Assembly (NCBI GenBank): GCA_036365455.1
Contig: JAWQUS010000025.1
Coordinates: 21,302,001 to 21,366,000, forward strand
Source of the DNA: Macrosoma leucophasiata
Lineage: Eukaryota; Arthropoda; Insecta; Lepidoptera; Hedylidae
Reading direction: 5' to 3'
DNA: 64,000 nucleotides
Position numbers and translations under genes: made by a program. Positions 30,384-40,860 of this stretch are shown here, one piece after another. Each line of letters opens with the position of its first letter. Position 1 is the stretch's first letter. The notes under the pieces are model-generated. The model worked only from the letters and a program-made list of their open reading frames with translations. It had not been told where the DNA came from and made no database searches.

Positions 30384-30652
30384 ATTGGTGGTGGAGATCC
30401 AGTAACGGATCTCGCGGGCGTAGGCACCACAGCGTTACCTAATATACTTGCCGCTAAATGGTAGTGTTCAGCACTATCATGTTCCAGTCAGGTGGTAATG
30501 TACGGCACAGAGGCATAACACCTTAGCCCTCAGGAGTGGTAACGCATCTGCATTTTGACCTCTGTTCTTTGTGTGAGTGTCTATAGGCTGCAGTCATCGC
30601 TTAACATCAATGTGAACTGCATGCATGTTTACCACTTTCATTACATAAAAAA
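30384..30652 (+). mobile_element. SINE-A with small deletion
   Basis: From ATTGGTGGTGGAGATCCAGT to TCATTACATAAAAAACC. The GGCCCTGTAATTTCC block between TGTACGGC and CACAGAGG is deleted. Confidence 0.78.
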
Positions 30653-30852
30653 CCGGTCAAGTGTGTGTCGGGCCACGCGCAGTGTTCCGTAGTTCAATAG
30701 TTTTAAAGTTTGATTAATGCAATGAAAAAAAATAATAAAAGTTTTCTAGGCAGTTGTTCGTAATTTTCGAGTTAAATGCATTTGGTCGGCTATTACTCGC
30801 AAACTTGCAAGGCCAACTTAAGTGTGATAGTTTTCCTTTTAATTTCGTTATA
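30653..30852 (+). repeat. repeat F 5' fragment
   Basis: ACCGGTCAAGTGTGTGTCGG to CTTTTAATTTCGTTATATCG; the rest of the family unit is missing. It starts at the tail of the preceding SINE-A. Confidence 0.65.
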
Positions 30853-30994
30853 TCGCACCTTTAGAATTGAAGTGGTATATGTCAAAAAATTAAGAAAATT
30901 ACTTTTATACATCAATCGACTTAGTTGAAAAATGATGTTCTGTTATTTTATATATTATTATATATATAAAGTTATATACATATAGTTTTAATAT

Positions 30995-31035
30995 AACCGA
31001 ACCTAAGTATAACTATATTATACTTAGGTTCGGTT
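30995..31035. repeat. 17-bp perfect palindrome
   Basis: AACCGAACCTAAGTATA and its exact reverse complement are separated by 7 bases, in an AT-rich background. Confidence 0.85.
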
Positions 31036-31089
31036 GCACAAAAATATTTGTGAAAGTTAAAGGCATGTTATACCTATTATATATATATT

Positions 31090-31372
31090 TTATTTAATCG
31101 AAGTTGCAAACAAGCATGCAGTTCACATTGATGTTAAGTGATGACTGCAGCCTATAGACACCCACACAAAGACCACGATCAAAATGCATATGCGTTACCA
31201 CTCCTGAGGCCTAAGGTGTTATGCCTCTGTGCAGGAAATTACAGGGCCGTACATTACCACCTGACCGGAACACGATAGTGCTGAACACTACCATTTAGCG
31301 GCAAGTATATTAGGTAATGCGGTAGTGCCTACGCCCGCGAGCTCCGTCACTGGAGCTCTACCACCAGTAGCA
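31090..31372 (-). mobile_element. SINE-A, near full length
   Basis: Near-consensus copy from ACTGGTGGTAGAGCTCCAGT (minus strand) to GCATGCTTGTTTGCAACTTC; low divergence. Confidence 0.82.
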
Positions 31373-31920
31373 TATTATATTAAACATCCTTCTATAACTA
31401 AAATTCTTCCGCTAGTGGATGGTGGGGTCGTCACGTCCCAACGCCAATAAGGATAAAAAAAATTAATAGCCTATCTTTGACTCAAATTGAATTTTAAAGG
31501 TCAAGCTTATATTACATGAGTAATCCGAGTCGGTCAACTTTCAACTTTCATAGGTACCTATTCTGGATATTATGTTTTTAATAGTATTCTATTTCAAATA
31601 AAGAGGAGGTATTTATAGGATCAGGACATGCTTTGTACAGAAGAATGAAAAAAAGTACACCGTAAAACAGCTTTAAAATATTATCTAATGAACTTAAAGA
31701 GCATTTCCTTAATTGTATCATATTTTTAATTAAACCCCTTAAGGAACGTAAAGCCGCCGACGGCTAGACACAATTGAAAATCAATTGTTTCTAACCGCCT
31801 GTGTGTAATTTGACTATTACTACGGGTAAATTCCGCACACAATTAAAAAAAAAGTTTACGAAATATGACGTATTTGACGGCCTTGATGGTTTAGTGGTGT
31901 ACTAGGATCGATGCATTCTA
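31373..31920. other. unannotated stretch
   Basis: No identifiable gene or repeat. GCCGCCGACGGCTAGACACA/CTAACCGCCTGTGTG near 31754-31805 forms a weak inverted pair around ATTGAAAATCAATTG. Confidence 0.4.
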
Positions 31921-31921
31921 A

Positions 31922-32378
31922 GTTTAGGGGGTTGTTCGTAATTTTCGAGTAAAATACATTTGATCGACTATTACTCGCAAACTTAAAAGGCCAACTTAAG
32001 TGTGATAGTTTTCCTTTTAATTTCGTTATATGTAGCTACTATACCGTGTACAATAACTGTTTAGTCTGTAGGGGGGGGGGGAGACACTTGAAGTCTAACG
32101 AAAATTTGCACTTTAAAGCTTAATAAGTCACAAACAGTTAACTAAATCGAAAAATGATGTTCGGACACCCATAATATTTTTTAAAGACCTATCCAACGAT
32201 ACCCCACACAATATGGAAATCGAAAATTAAAAAAATGTTTGTGCGTTACAAGTAGGGAGGTTACCCTAAATATTTTTTATTTCATGTTTTTATTCTACCA
32301 CTTTGTCGGCATAATTAAGGTGTATACTTGTGCCAAATTTCAAGTCTCTAGTACTTATAGTTTTTGCGCTAAACCGCG

Positions 32379-32413
<35 letters not shown>

Positions 32414-32458
32414 GGACATGGCGAAACTATAAGGGTTCTTTGTTTACTACGGAACCCT
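31922..32458 (+). repeat. repeat F, 5'-truncated
   Basis: Begins at GGTTGTTCGTAATTTTCGAG and ends TTGTTTACTACGGAACCCTA, with a G-run at 32070-32081 and seven GACA units at 32385-32412. Confidence 0.72.
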
Positions 32459-32516
32459 AAAAACGTCACGAGCGAACCGTGCGTACTCGTATATATATAT
32501 ATATATGAACCGAAAT

Positions 32517-32531
32517 GGTAGGCAGAGTTAA

Positions 32532-32574
<43 letters not shown>

Positions 32575-32586
32575 ACTCTGCCTACC
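32517..32586. repeat. AT-rich cruciform: inverted SINE tails around (AT)n
   Basis: GGTAGGCAGAGTTAAATATA and its reverse complement flank ~26 bp of AT. The GGTAGGCAGAG arms are the tail motif of SINE-C/repeat G; on the right the motif continues with GACTACAGACGTGAAGTTAC. Confidence 0.8.
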
Positions 32587-32624
32587 CATTCGGAGACTAC
32601 AGACGTGAAGTTACATTTATATTA

Positions 32625-33125
32625 TTTATTTGACTTGGTACTAAGCTTAACTTTCACCCGGTAGTCAAATAGAAGATTCAAAAACGATATCGAATGGACG
32701 ATACCAGAATAAGTGCGCAATAACATGACGAACAATGGTAGACTTATGAAAGAATATGAACGTATACAGAGCTCTGACTACGAGACATATAAAAGTGTTC
32801 TCTGCAACGAACTGTCCCCAAGTTTTTTCTATTCAATTTCTATGCTGAAGAAATTAATTTTTCAGGTCAACGCTTATTTCGAGTTTAATATTAATGACTT
32901 TTAATGCTTCGGAAGTTGCGCGCTTAAATGAGTTGCACCCAGTTTAAGACTAGTTTAAGCACCGATTATTTACTAAGTTATCATGTATTTGACTGCTACT
33001 AAGGCTTAATAATTGGCTAGTATGGTTTGAACGTTGCGAATTCGATTTTAGAGACGACAACATGGTGTGGATACACAAAATTTCTCGAACACACCGCTTA
33101 TTTCATGAGATATTTTTATGTCATA
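32625..33125. other. unannotated stretch
   Basis: A 63-codon frame at 32713-32904 (+) has no recognisable motif. Nothing else is identified. Confidence 0.4.
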
Positions 33126-33200
33126 AAACGGTGAACAAGCGTACAGATCACACTGATGGTAAGTGAATACTGTAGCCTATAAACTTTAACATAAAAATGC
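33126..33200 (-). repeat. SINE-A 3' fragment
   Basis: GTGAACAAGCGTACAGATCA to CTGTAGCCTATAAACTTTA; diverged. Confidence 0.5.
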
Positions 33201-33265
33201 CGCCAAGTGTGTGTCGGGCCACGCACAGTGTAGGGTTCCATAAGTCGCTCCACACTCTCTGCCTT
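33201..33265. repeat. repeat F end joined to repeat G fragment
   Basis: GCCAAGTGTGTGTCGGGCCA then AGTGTAGGGTTCC (F terminus) followed by CTCCACACTCTCTGCCTTCT (G). Confidence 0.45.
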
Positions 33266-33297
33266 CTCTCACTCTGAACTCGGCTACCTTCATCGTA

Positions 33298-33420
33298 TAA
33301 ATAAATGCGAAAAATTGTATGTTTGTTTATTTGTTACTCCTTCGCGCAAAAACATCTAAACCGATCTACATGAAATTTGACACACACATAGAAGGTAAGT
33401 TGGATTAACACAAAGGATAG
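33298..33420 (+). repeat. Helitron-like 5' fragment
   Basis: ATAAATAAATGCGAAAAATT, then GTATGTTTGTTTATTTGTTA, CGCGCAAAAACATCTAAACC and ACATGAAATTTGACACA: the opening of the lepidopteran non-autonomous Helitron type. No 3' terminus is seen. Confidence 0.4.
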
Positions 33421-33545
33421 TTTTTAACTCGAAAAAATGTTCCTTTGGGATGAATAATAATAATAACTATTTTTTATTTTTTTATATATATTTGTTTTTG
33501 ATATTTATATATGTAAAAAAATAGGAAATAAGGTTTTAAATAAAT

Positions 33546-34030
33546 AAGTGAAATAATAATATTCTTTATTGTACACCAAGAAATAAACACAGAGTACAGA
33601 GTAGAAGAAAATACAGTATACAAGAGGCGGCCTTATCACTAAACAGCGATCTCTACCAGGCAACCTTAGAGTTCAGGAAATTGAGTAAAGAACAATTTAG
33701 GGATGTACAAATCGGTATTTCTAATCTTATTGAGTATTTAAAAAAAAAAAAGAAATATGCACACGCAGATTAGTATTGATCAAGATTCAGCAAGGTTAGG
33801 GAAGGAACTGGGAGATGTAGTGCTCATTGAGCCGTTTTTTGAACGACTGAACGGATTGAGCTTCTCGGATATGGGTTGGCAGGGAATTCCATAATCGGAT
33901 GGCCGTTACTGTGTAAGATTTGGAATAAAAAGTAGAGGTATGGGAAGGAATCATGAGGAGGAGATTTTCAGAAGAACGAAGGGACAGGGAATGTGAAGAG
34001 CCGAGGAAATGGAAACTTTCTTTTATGATG
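33546..34030 (-). mobile_element. Jockey/L2-like LINE 3' end with RT C-terminus
   Basis: The minus strand between about 34025 and 33815 encodes the end of a LINE RT: TAIRLWNSLPTHIREAQSV then QSFKKRLNEHY, a typical terminal motif. The 3' UTR (33800-33546) includes GGTTGCCTGGTAGAGATCGC and TGATAAGGCCGCCTCTTGTA and ends near AATAAAGAATATTATT. It is 5'-truncated and carries no catalytic RT motif. Confidence 0.78.
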
Positions 34031-34647
34031 AATTGATGAATTGATGAGTTTCCACAGGTTCGATAAAAGCGACCTACACGCGAGTACTATTAATCAAACT
34101 AGCTGTTGCCCAACAGTTACTTTGATTATAAATTGAACTTCGTATAATATTTATCCTGAATATGAATAGCAAGCAAACGTGTATGAATTACTTGATAGGT
34201 ACTGTAAAGTGTACGAAATGTGTTATTTTTCAAGAAAAAGAAATTGTTCCTTCACGTCTTCTTAAACATGTTTATAAAGTCTACTTCACTGATTCGTATC
34301 ATTAATTATATGTTCACCATTCGTGTCATGTAAGACCACATCAGTTAGCGATGAGACACACGTAGTGATATATTCACACCTTGGTAATGTGCGCGTCTGA
34401 AACGATTTAATTCTAAAATATCGTATACTTAATTAAAAGAAAAGAAAATTGAAAAAGATAATATTTTTATTCATAGAAATGTTAACAAGTGTAGTCGTTG
34501 AGACCTTCCATTAAGTTAATCAAGGATACGTGTGTTCGGAATGACTCGCCTCTCTCTTCAATACATTTTTTTACCTAAGTCTATCCAATGAAAATAGTCA
34601 TTGCAAAAAATATATAGGTACAATTTTTGTATATATACATAAAAAAT
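34031..34647. other. unannotated stretch
   Basis: CAAACTAGCTGTTGCCCAACA near 34095 resembles an inverted Helitron-like end; otherwise nothing is recognised. Confidence 0.4.
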
Positions 34648-34910
34648 TCACAGCATGCAGTTCACATTGATGTTAAGTGATGACTGCAGCCTAGAGACAC
34701 TTACACAAAGACCAGGGTCAATATGCAGATTCATTACCACTCCTGAGGCTGAAGGTGTTATGCCTCTGTGCCGGAAATTAAAGGGCCGTACATTACCACC
34801 TGACTGGAACACGATAGTGTTGAACACTATTATTTAGCGGCAAGTAAATTAGGTAATGCGGTGGTGACTACGCCCGCAAGCTCCGTCACTGAAGCTCTAC
34901 CATCAGTAAA
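34648..34910 (-). mobile_element. SINE-A, near full length
   Basis: From ACTGATGGTAGAGCTTCAGT on the minus strand to GTGAACTGCATGCTGTGAAT; tail not A-rich. Moderate divergence. Confidence 0.77.
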
Positions 34911-35307
34911 GTAAAAGAAGAATATGATGGTCCTGATCTCATGACGTGAAAGCAATGTGTAGTCACATACAGAATTGAGACGTTGGATCTATGGTCCGTC
35001 CAAAGAATGAGACACATTCGCGCCAGCAAATATCTCTGAAGCATTGACGCGTTTTAAGCAATTCTTTCCTGTGTTCTTATCACAGAGGTGTATTCCTGTA
35101 ATTATTTACGTGTACGATTTTTTTAGATACGTCTTAATTCTTGAAGAAATAAAAGCAGGGAAAAGTTACAGTATTAGTTATTGAGCAAACAAATGTTCAG
35201 TGTGCACATTTCAAGTACAATAAAACTAATTTTTGCTCTCTGCTTTACTGTACTGGTATCTATTAATATTTTATCAATTGACCGTAATTCTTTCAATTAG
35301 AAAAAAA
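34911..35307. other. unannotated stretch
   Basis: Nothing identified. Confidence 0.4.
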
Positions 35308-35575
35308 ACGTAACTTCACGCCTGTGATGCTCGAAGGGGGAGGCAGAGATAAATGCATGCATTCAAGCATACATGCAAACACTCACGATTTGCCGGTTAC
35401 GTTTTTGGCCCATGTAACAGATGGCGAGCCTGATGACATTACCAAACTTCGAGGTACGGGGAAATTTCCAGAAAAATGGAAAAATCGCAATAGAACCAGA
35501 GATAAAGGACTTTACAAAAAAAGTACAGTAAAAGCGTAAGTAGTAGCCTGCTATCACTAGGCTACCGAGGCAGTT
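35308..35575 (-). mobile_element. SINE-C with internal deletion
   Basis: Tail ACTTCACGCCTGTGATGCTC (plus strand) at the left; A-box region CCTGCTATCACTAGGCTACC at the right. The B-box region is missing, replaced by an A-rich join near 35515. Confidence 0.7.
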
Positions 35576-35915
35576 AGGTACAATTAGAAAAGCTTGTTAA
35601 AGCCTAAAGATACGTTTAAAACATACTTCTAACTATCCAATTTTGACGAGTCTAGTGGAGGACTCCGCTAGACCCTCGCAAGTGTGACTAAACCCTGGTA
35701 CGCCAAGTAAAGCTTGCTGCGTTAGAAAGTAATAAATCTTTGGTACGTGCACCGCTTCCTCACGGATCACATTGCCAATTTTGATGATATATTACAATGC
35801 TGCGGTAACAAGTGAATGTGAGTCTTGTTTTTTCTAGACACCTGTTGTTTCGTTATAACTAATAAATCATCCTCTGTGAAACACATTATTTAATTAAATA
35901 ATAATACTTAGTAGG
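35576..35915. other. unannotated stretch
   Basis: Nothing identified. Confidence 0.4.
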
Positions 35916-35984
35916 TGAAGCGCACATGGCCCCGTGGCTGGTATAGATCGGAAGCGATCTACTCGGTTAAGCGATACGGGAGCG
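35916..35984 (+). repeat. SINE-B head fused to SINE-A tail
   Basis: The first ~68 bases of SINE-B (GAAGCGCACATGGCCCCGTG to CGATACGGGAGCG) stop abruptly at the A-rich end of the next SINE-A (TTTTAATGTAATGAAAGTGG). Confidence 0.7.
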
Positions 35985-36259
35985 TTTTAATGTAATGAAA
36001 GTGGCAAACAAGCATGCAGTTTACAAGCATCGATGATGTGATGACTACAGCCTGTAGACACCCATACAAAGACCAGAGGTCAAAATGCAGATGCGTTACC
36101 ACTTCTGGGGCCTAAGGTGTTATGCCTCTGTGCCAGAAATTACATGGCCATCATGGCATTAGTACCTGACTGGAACACGATAGTGCTGAACACTACCATT
36201 TAGCGGCAAGTGTATTAGGTAATGCGGTGGGCTCCGTCATAACTCTACCACCAGTAAAA
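35985..36259 (-). mobile_element. SINE-A
   Basis: Minus-strand copy with a ~15-bp deletion near the 5' end (GCGGTGGGCTCCGTCATAAC on the plus strand) and a local change in the AACATCAATG block. Confidence 0.75.
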
Positions 36260-36871
36260 TTGTGTTGACTTCGTTGAGCATTATCTCACTGCCTAAGTAA
36301 GCAATGATAGTCCGGTATGGGTCAAAACTTGTTCAAAATGGTCGACAAACGTCACATAGTGATTTTTCAGATTCTTCATACATATTGCCCTGGAATGGGC
36401 AATAATATTTTATTTAAAAAAACAAGTAAAAAAATACATCCCGAAAAAAAAAGAAAAAAACACTTGTGGCCATTTTTTGATAGGCATTGGGCATATTGGC
36501 CTATTGGATATATATTCTCTAGATAAATATGCATAAAAAATAGGCTTACAGCATATCTGGATAAACGAAATTATTCTGCAGTGGGATCCTAACCCAAGAG
36601 TTACACTTCTATAGAATTACTTATTTCGTAGATCTATTGGAAATGGAATACCTTTATCTGATGACGTGAAACGAGATGCGTCTTGAGGGTCCGGTCAATT
36701 GATGATTGAGATGTCGAACGATAAATCAACAGTCGAACTAAAACTGGGTTGGATGGAATACGTAACAAGGCCTTGTGATTCACTATCACTGAATTGATTT
36801 TGATAATTGTACCTACAAAAACATGAGATTTGTAAGCATCCATGTGTTTTTCATAGGTACTCGTTCATTAT
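36260..36871. other. unannotated stretch
   Basis: Short chance frames only. Confidence 0.4.
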
Positions 36872-37228
36872 ACTAACAAACGTTTCAAAACTCTTCATTA
36901 CATAACCAACGTTTCGCAACGATTTCGTTTCACATTTCAACTTTCCACAACTACATCACTACAAAATAATACACTTGGCAAACAGATTACTACGAAACTA
37001 TTCATTTCATAACTCATCACTTCTCTAATCTTTCCGAGTTCGCGCGCCGCACCGTGTACGGTACGATTTTTTCTGACAGTATTCATTACTATTTTATACA
37101 TTTACGTAATTAAATGTTTGCGAAATAATTAGTATACGAATCGTTGAGTAGTGAAATGATACATTTGAGGAATTAATAGTGTACAAAACGTTGGTTTTGA
37201 AATGAAGATATGCGTAACGTTTGTCAGT
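36872..37228. repeat. MITE-like element with imperfect ~45-bp inverted ends
   Basis: ACTAACAAACGTTTC then CATAACCAACGTTTC at the left mirror AAAACGTTGGTTTTGAAATG and GTAACGTTTGTCAGT at the right. Roughly three quarters of ~44 positions match by eye. Non-coding interior with a CG-rich core near 37041. Confidence 0.45.
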
Positions 37229-37429
37229 GAAACATAAGTGAACCGTTTTACATAACACAAATATGTTCAAGTTATAAATATATTAATAATGCTAGAATTG
37301 AGACAGTTATTGTAGAGAAGGGAGAATCTCTTTCATAAGGAGTCAACACATTCACATGCATTTTAAAAACGAATAGGCGCATCAAATATTTGCTACAAGA
37401 ATCAGTGATATAAAATTTAAAAGGAAAAT

Positions 37430-37516
37430 TGAAAGAATCATTTTGTTTCGGGCAGGAATTGAACCTGTGACCTTAGGATAACTAGCCCCGCCGCTTTACC
37501 ACTAAGCCAGCAAAGC
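37430..37516 (-). mobile_element. SINE-D head and partial body
   Basis: On the minus strand: GCTTAGTGGTAAAGCGGC, then GGTCACAGGTTCAATTCCTG and CCCGAAACAAAATG. A-box and B-box are both readable. Confidence 0.65.
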
Positions 37517-37786
37517 CCACACGTCGAATTTTTTCCCTCCCTTTTTGATTTTTACCGTTTCGGCACCGGTAAAAAGCATCCATTGATAACTAATAGCTAT
37601 TAAATTTTTCTTTCTATATCTTCTCTAAGATCGGGTATCGCGGTATTGTATTACTTAAAATTCCATAACTAACTCAACGTTATTAGAAATTGTTAGTATA
37701 ATTGTTAATTTGAATAACACTATCATGAAAATAGGACTTCAAACGAAAATTAATAGCTTTTAAAAGCAATTGTTAGTTTTATTGTG

Positions 37787-37990
37787 ACGACCCGGTTAGT
37801 CCAGCGGTGTGAAACCACCGTTTGATTCGAAAGGTCGCGGGTTCGATCCCCGCACCGGGATAAATATTTGTATGGAATACAGATATTTGTTTCGGGTCTG
37901 GGTGTTTGTGTATGTGTTGTGTGTGTACTACGGCACCCACGACACAGGTTATACCTAGTGTGGGGCTGTGAGTGTAAGCGTATTTATTTT
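37787..37990 (+). mobile_element. SINE-E, full length
   Basis: The tRNA-like head has A box TTAGTCCAGCGGTGTG and B box GGTTCGATCCCCGC, with 6-bp end pairing CCCGGT/ACCGGG. The body contains ATTTGTTTCGGGTCTGGGTG and ends TGTGGGGCTGTGAGTGTAAG plus TATTTATTT. A near-identical sister lies at 51357. Confidence 0.83.
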
Positions 37991-38731
37991 ATTTATTTAT
38001 ACATATTATTTATCCATTTATAATCATGAGAACTTGTACATCATCCATTTAAACCAAGTTTGTTGAGAAATTATAAGTTTGTAAACTTTAAAACTACTTA
38101 CTTATTATAACACTTGATATTCAAAGCGTATTCCCAAAATGCCTAAGGTTATCCAGTCTTATGGTACAAAATATTTGGACTAGCCTTCGATTACATGAAC
38201 AGAATATAAATTTAACACTTGGGTACAGGGTTGGTGACTGATTTGAATTTTACTTACCTTCGGGTTCACTAAAAATCTTTTATTATTTATGAATCTCGTA
38301 ATTTTTTTTCGCTAGGAATTTTTTTGATAAAAATGAATAATAAAAAAGAACATTGCTATTTTTATTTCATTGATATATTTCGTCACCCGAGTCTATTTTT
38401 GTACTTATTTTGAACAAAAATAGACTTAGCTTTTTTGCCGGTTTTTCTCAGTAATGTGGGCTTTAGAACTCTGTCACTGAATGACATATGTCTGATATTC
38501 TTTTCGCTCAGTCTTATCTTGTCAGTTTAAACAGGGTAAAAAAGGAAATGGAACATTCTGTTTATATTACCTATTTTAATTGTAAGGTTTTTAATGGACT
38601 ATTACTTATTTTTTATTTTAATGTTTAATTTGACACAATCAATGTATCAATAATTGTGTAATTTACCGATCACAATAAACTTAAATGTTTTAAATGAAAG
38701 GAATTCAATCAAATCAAAAATATTTAACTGC
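37991..38731. other. unannotated stretch
   Basis: AT-rich, no feature recognised. TTTTTGTACTTATTTTGAAC then AAAAATAGACTT near 38395-38425 forms a weak inverted pair. Confidence 0.4.
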
Positions 38732-39036
38732 CTCGGTAGCCTAGTGGTAGCAGGCCACTACTACTACGCTGAGGTCCCGGGTTCGATTCCCGGGTAGGGG
38801 GTTATCAGAGATAATGGTGAAAAAGCCTTTATCTCTGGTTCTATTGGGATTTTTCAATTTTCTGGAAATTTCCCAGTACCTCAAAGTTTGGTAATGTGCC
38901 CGGAGATGTCAACAGGCTCGCCACCTGTTACATGGGCCAAAACGTAACCGGCGAATCGTGGGTGTTTGCATGTATGCTTGAATGCATGCATTTACCTCTG
39001 CCTACCCCTTCGGGGATTACAGGCGTGAAGTTACGT
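38732..39036 (+). mobile_element. SINE-C, full length
   Basis: CTGCCTCGGTAGCCTAGTGG head with B box GGTTCGATTCCCGGG, body, and CGGGGATTACAGGCGTGAAG tail. It is among the best-preserved copies here. Confidence 0.85.
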
Positions 39037-39105
39037 TTTTACATTTATTTTTCTAACAACTTACCTACTTTTTTATTAGCAATCATAAAAATGAAGATTA
39101 CGTAC

Positions 39106-39362
39106 TTACTCAGTAGTCTAGTGGTAGCTAGTTACTTGTCCTGAGTTTGGTCCCCGGGTCGGAAATCACTGCTATTGGGATTGGCTGATTTTCCGACAGA
39201 CTCTAAGTGCCACCCTTACAGTTCGGTAACGAGCCACAAGCTATAAATAGGCTCGTCACCTGTTAGATACACGACACAAAACGTAACTTGCTAACCGTGG
39301 GTGTCACAAGTGTATACATGTATTGATAAATGTACGAATTTATTATTGTCCACCCATTCACT
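39106..39362 (+). mobile_element. diverged SINE-C relative
   Basis: Head CTCAGTAGTCTAGTGGTAGC with a weak GGTCCCCGGGTCGG B-box region, then TTCGGTAACGAGCC, CGTCACCTGTTAGATAC and AACGTAACTTGCTAACCGTG: block order is that of SINE-C at much lower identity. It follows the good copy in the same orientation. Confidence 0.55.
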
Positions 39363-39757
39363 TTACTTTTTATATGAATCGAAACGTACAACGTGACTTG
39401 ACGCATATATTTAGATAGGTACTATAGGGGAGACTTCAAGTATTTTGTTTTAGGGAATCAAACAGTGATTTATGTCTAAATGAAGGCTTAATAATAATTA
39501 AGAACTCAACACCAATTCCATATTTTTGCATATATATGCATTTTTAAATACTGTAGGTGAACTTTTAAACAAATCAATCTCGGGGCTTTCAATCAATTTA
39601 TTCATATAATATGTACACCGTATGAAAAATAAATTTTGCTTGATGTTGGTCGAACATTGTGTACATAATAATCACACACACACACACACTCACACACTGA
39701 TGTATATAAACACGTTCTGGCACACATGCAAGTACCCATTTGTCAGCTCAGTTTTTC
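39363..39757. other. unannotated stretch with CA microsatellite
   Basis: ACACACACACACACAC at 39673-39690; otherwise nothing identified. Confidence 0.45.
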
Positions 39758-39875
39758 ATTGGTGGTAAAGTTCCAGCTTAGAAGCTAGAGGACATAGTGT
39801 ATAAATCGTAGTGTTTAACACTATCGTGTCCTGGTTAGATGGTAATGTATGGATACGTAAAAAATGTCACAGAGA
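39758..39875 (+). repeat. SINE-A 5' fragment, degraded
   Basis: ATTGGTGGTAAAGTTCCAGC to ACACTATCGTGTCCTGGTTA and GTCACAGAGATA; old. Confidence 0.5.
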
Positions 39876-40036
39876 TAGATCGTCTAGCCAAGTCTATATA
39901 ATTCCGGTAAGATTTGTATAATATAATATATATATAATACGTGGCGAGCCTTTTGACACCAGCAGTCAACTCACCATACTCCAAAGGTAGAATTCGGCAA
40001 CTTGCAAAAATATTAACAGTTACCTTATCCAGTTAT

Positions 40037-40091
40037 AAAACCTCAATGCACAACCTAATATAAATTAAGTTAGGTTGTGCATTAAGGTTTT
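40037..40091. repeat. 22-bp imperfect palindrome
   Basis: AAAACCTCAATGCACAACCT+AA and TTAGGTTGTGCATT+AAGGTTTT are inverted with a 14-bp perfect core and an 11-bp spacer. The inner TTAGGTTG resembles mariner TIR starts. Confidence 0.7.
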
Positions 40092-40141
40092 TTATATTTT
40101 TAATTTACATTGGGGTTGTAGGACTACAGTTGCAGTAAATT

Positions 40142-40422
40142 TTTAATTGGTTGTAGAGTTCTAGTGTAGGAGTTGGAGGGCGTATTACCTAATTTATCTG
40201 CCGCTAAATGGTAGTGTTAGGCACTAGCGTGTTCCGGTTCGATGGTAATGTATGGCCACGTAATAACTAGCACAGAGACACAATAACTAAGGTCTCAAGG
40301 GTGGCAACGCATCTGCATTTTGACCTCTGGTCTTTGTGTAAGTGTCTATAAGCTGCAGGCATCACTTAACATCAATGTGAGCAGTATGCGTGCTTGACAC
40401 CTTCACTTCATTAAAAAAAATA
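40142..40422 (+). mobile_element. SINE-A, older subfamily
   Basis: TAATTGGTTGTAGAGTTCTA to TTCATTAAAAAAAATAGTG. It carries the GGCCACGTAATAACTAG variant seen in other old copies. Confidence 0.7.
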
Positions 40423-40860
40423 GTGACGTTAAAAAAAAAAAATCCCCGTAAAACAGAAATTACGACAGAGCCTCATAAACTTAAAAGTTCTTATAAAAAT
40501 ATAAATATTGAAGAACCTAATAAAACGATAAAACGAAACAAAGTTAAAGTGAATAAAACCAAAGTTTCCAGAACCACCCACGCACTTGCAAAAAAGGACG
40601 CCACGTGGTTGGTATTTACGTTTCGTGTAGGCGAGTCCACAACGTGCTCGTGGAGAAGTGTTTGCTCACCCACTTGCTTTGCTGAAGAACATTCCAGAAT
40701 TATCGTTATTATTGTATCTGTTTATAGAAAAGTCGTTCATCAATAAATTAGATTTATATTTAGCTGAAGATGGTTTATGAATGGAGAAAGAAAATATTGA
40801 GTTTTGTTGGAAATTGCGCTTGAATAGTAAGTTGTAACTCTGTTCTAAAGAGGTTTAAGT
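40423..40860. other. unannotated DNA left of the minisatellite
   Basis: A 118-codon frame (40390-40746) starts within SINE-A and is lysine-rich because of A-runs; I do not regard it as a gene. No transition sequence or TSD marks the array border. Confidence 0.4.

Noticed and set aside
37787..37862. tRNA gene in the CCCGGT...ACCGGG segment
   Set aside because: Repeated with the same ~130-bp body at 51357 and 62381, so it is a SINE-E head.
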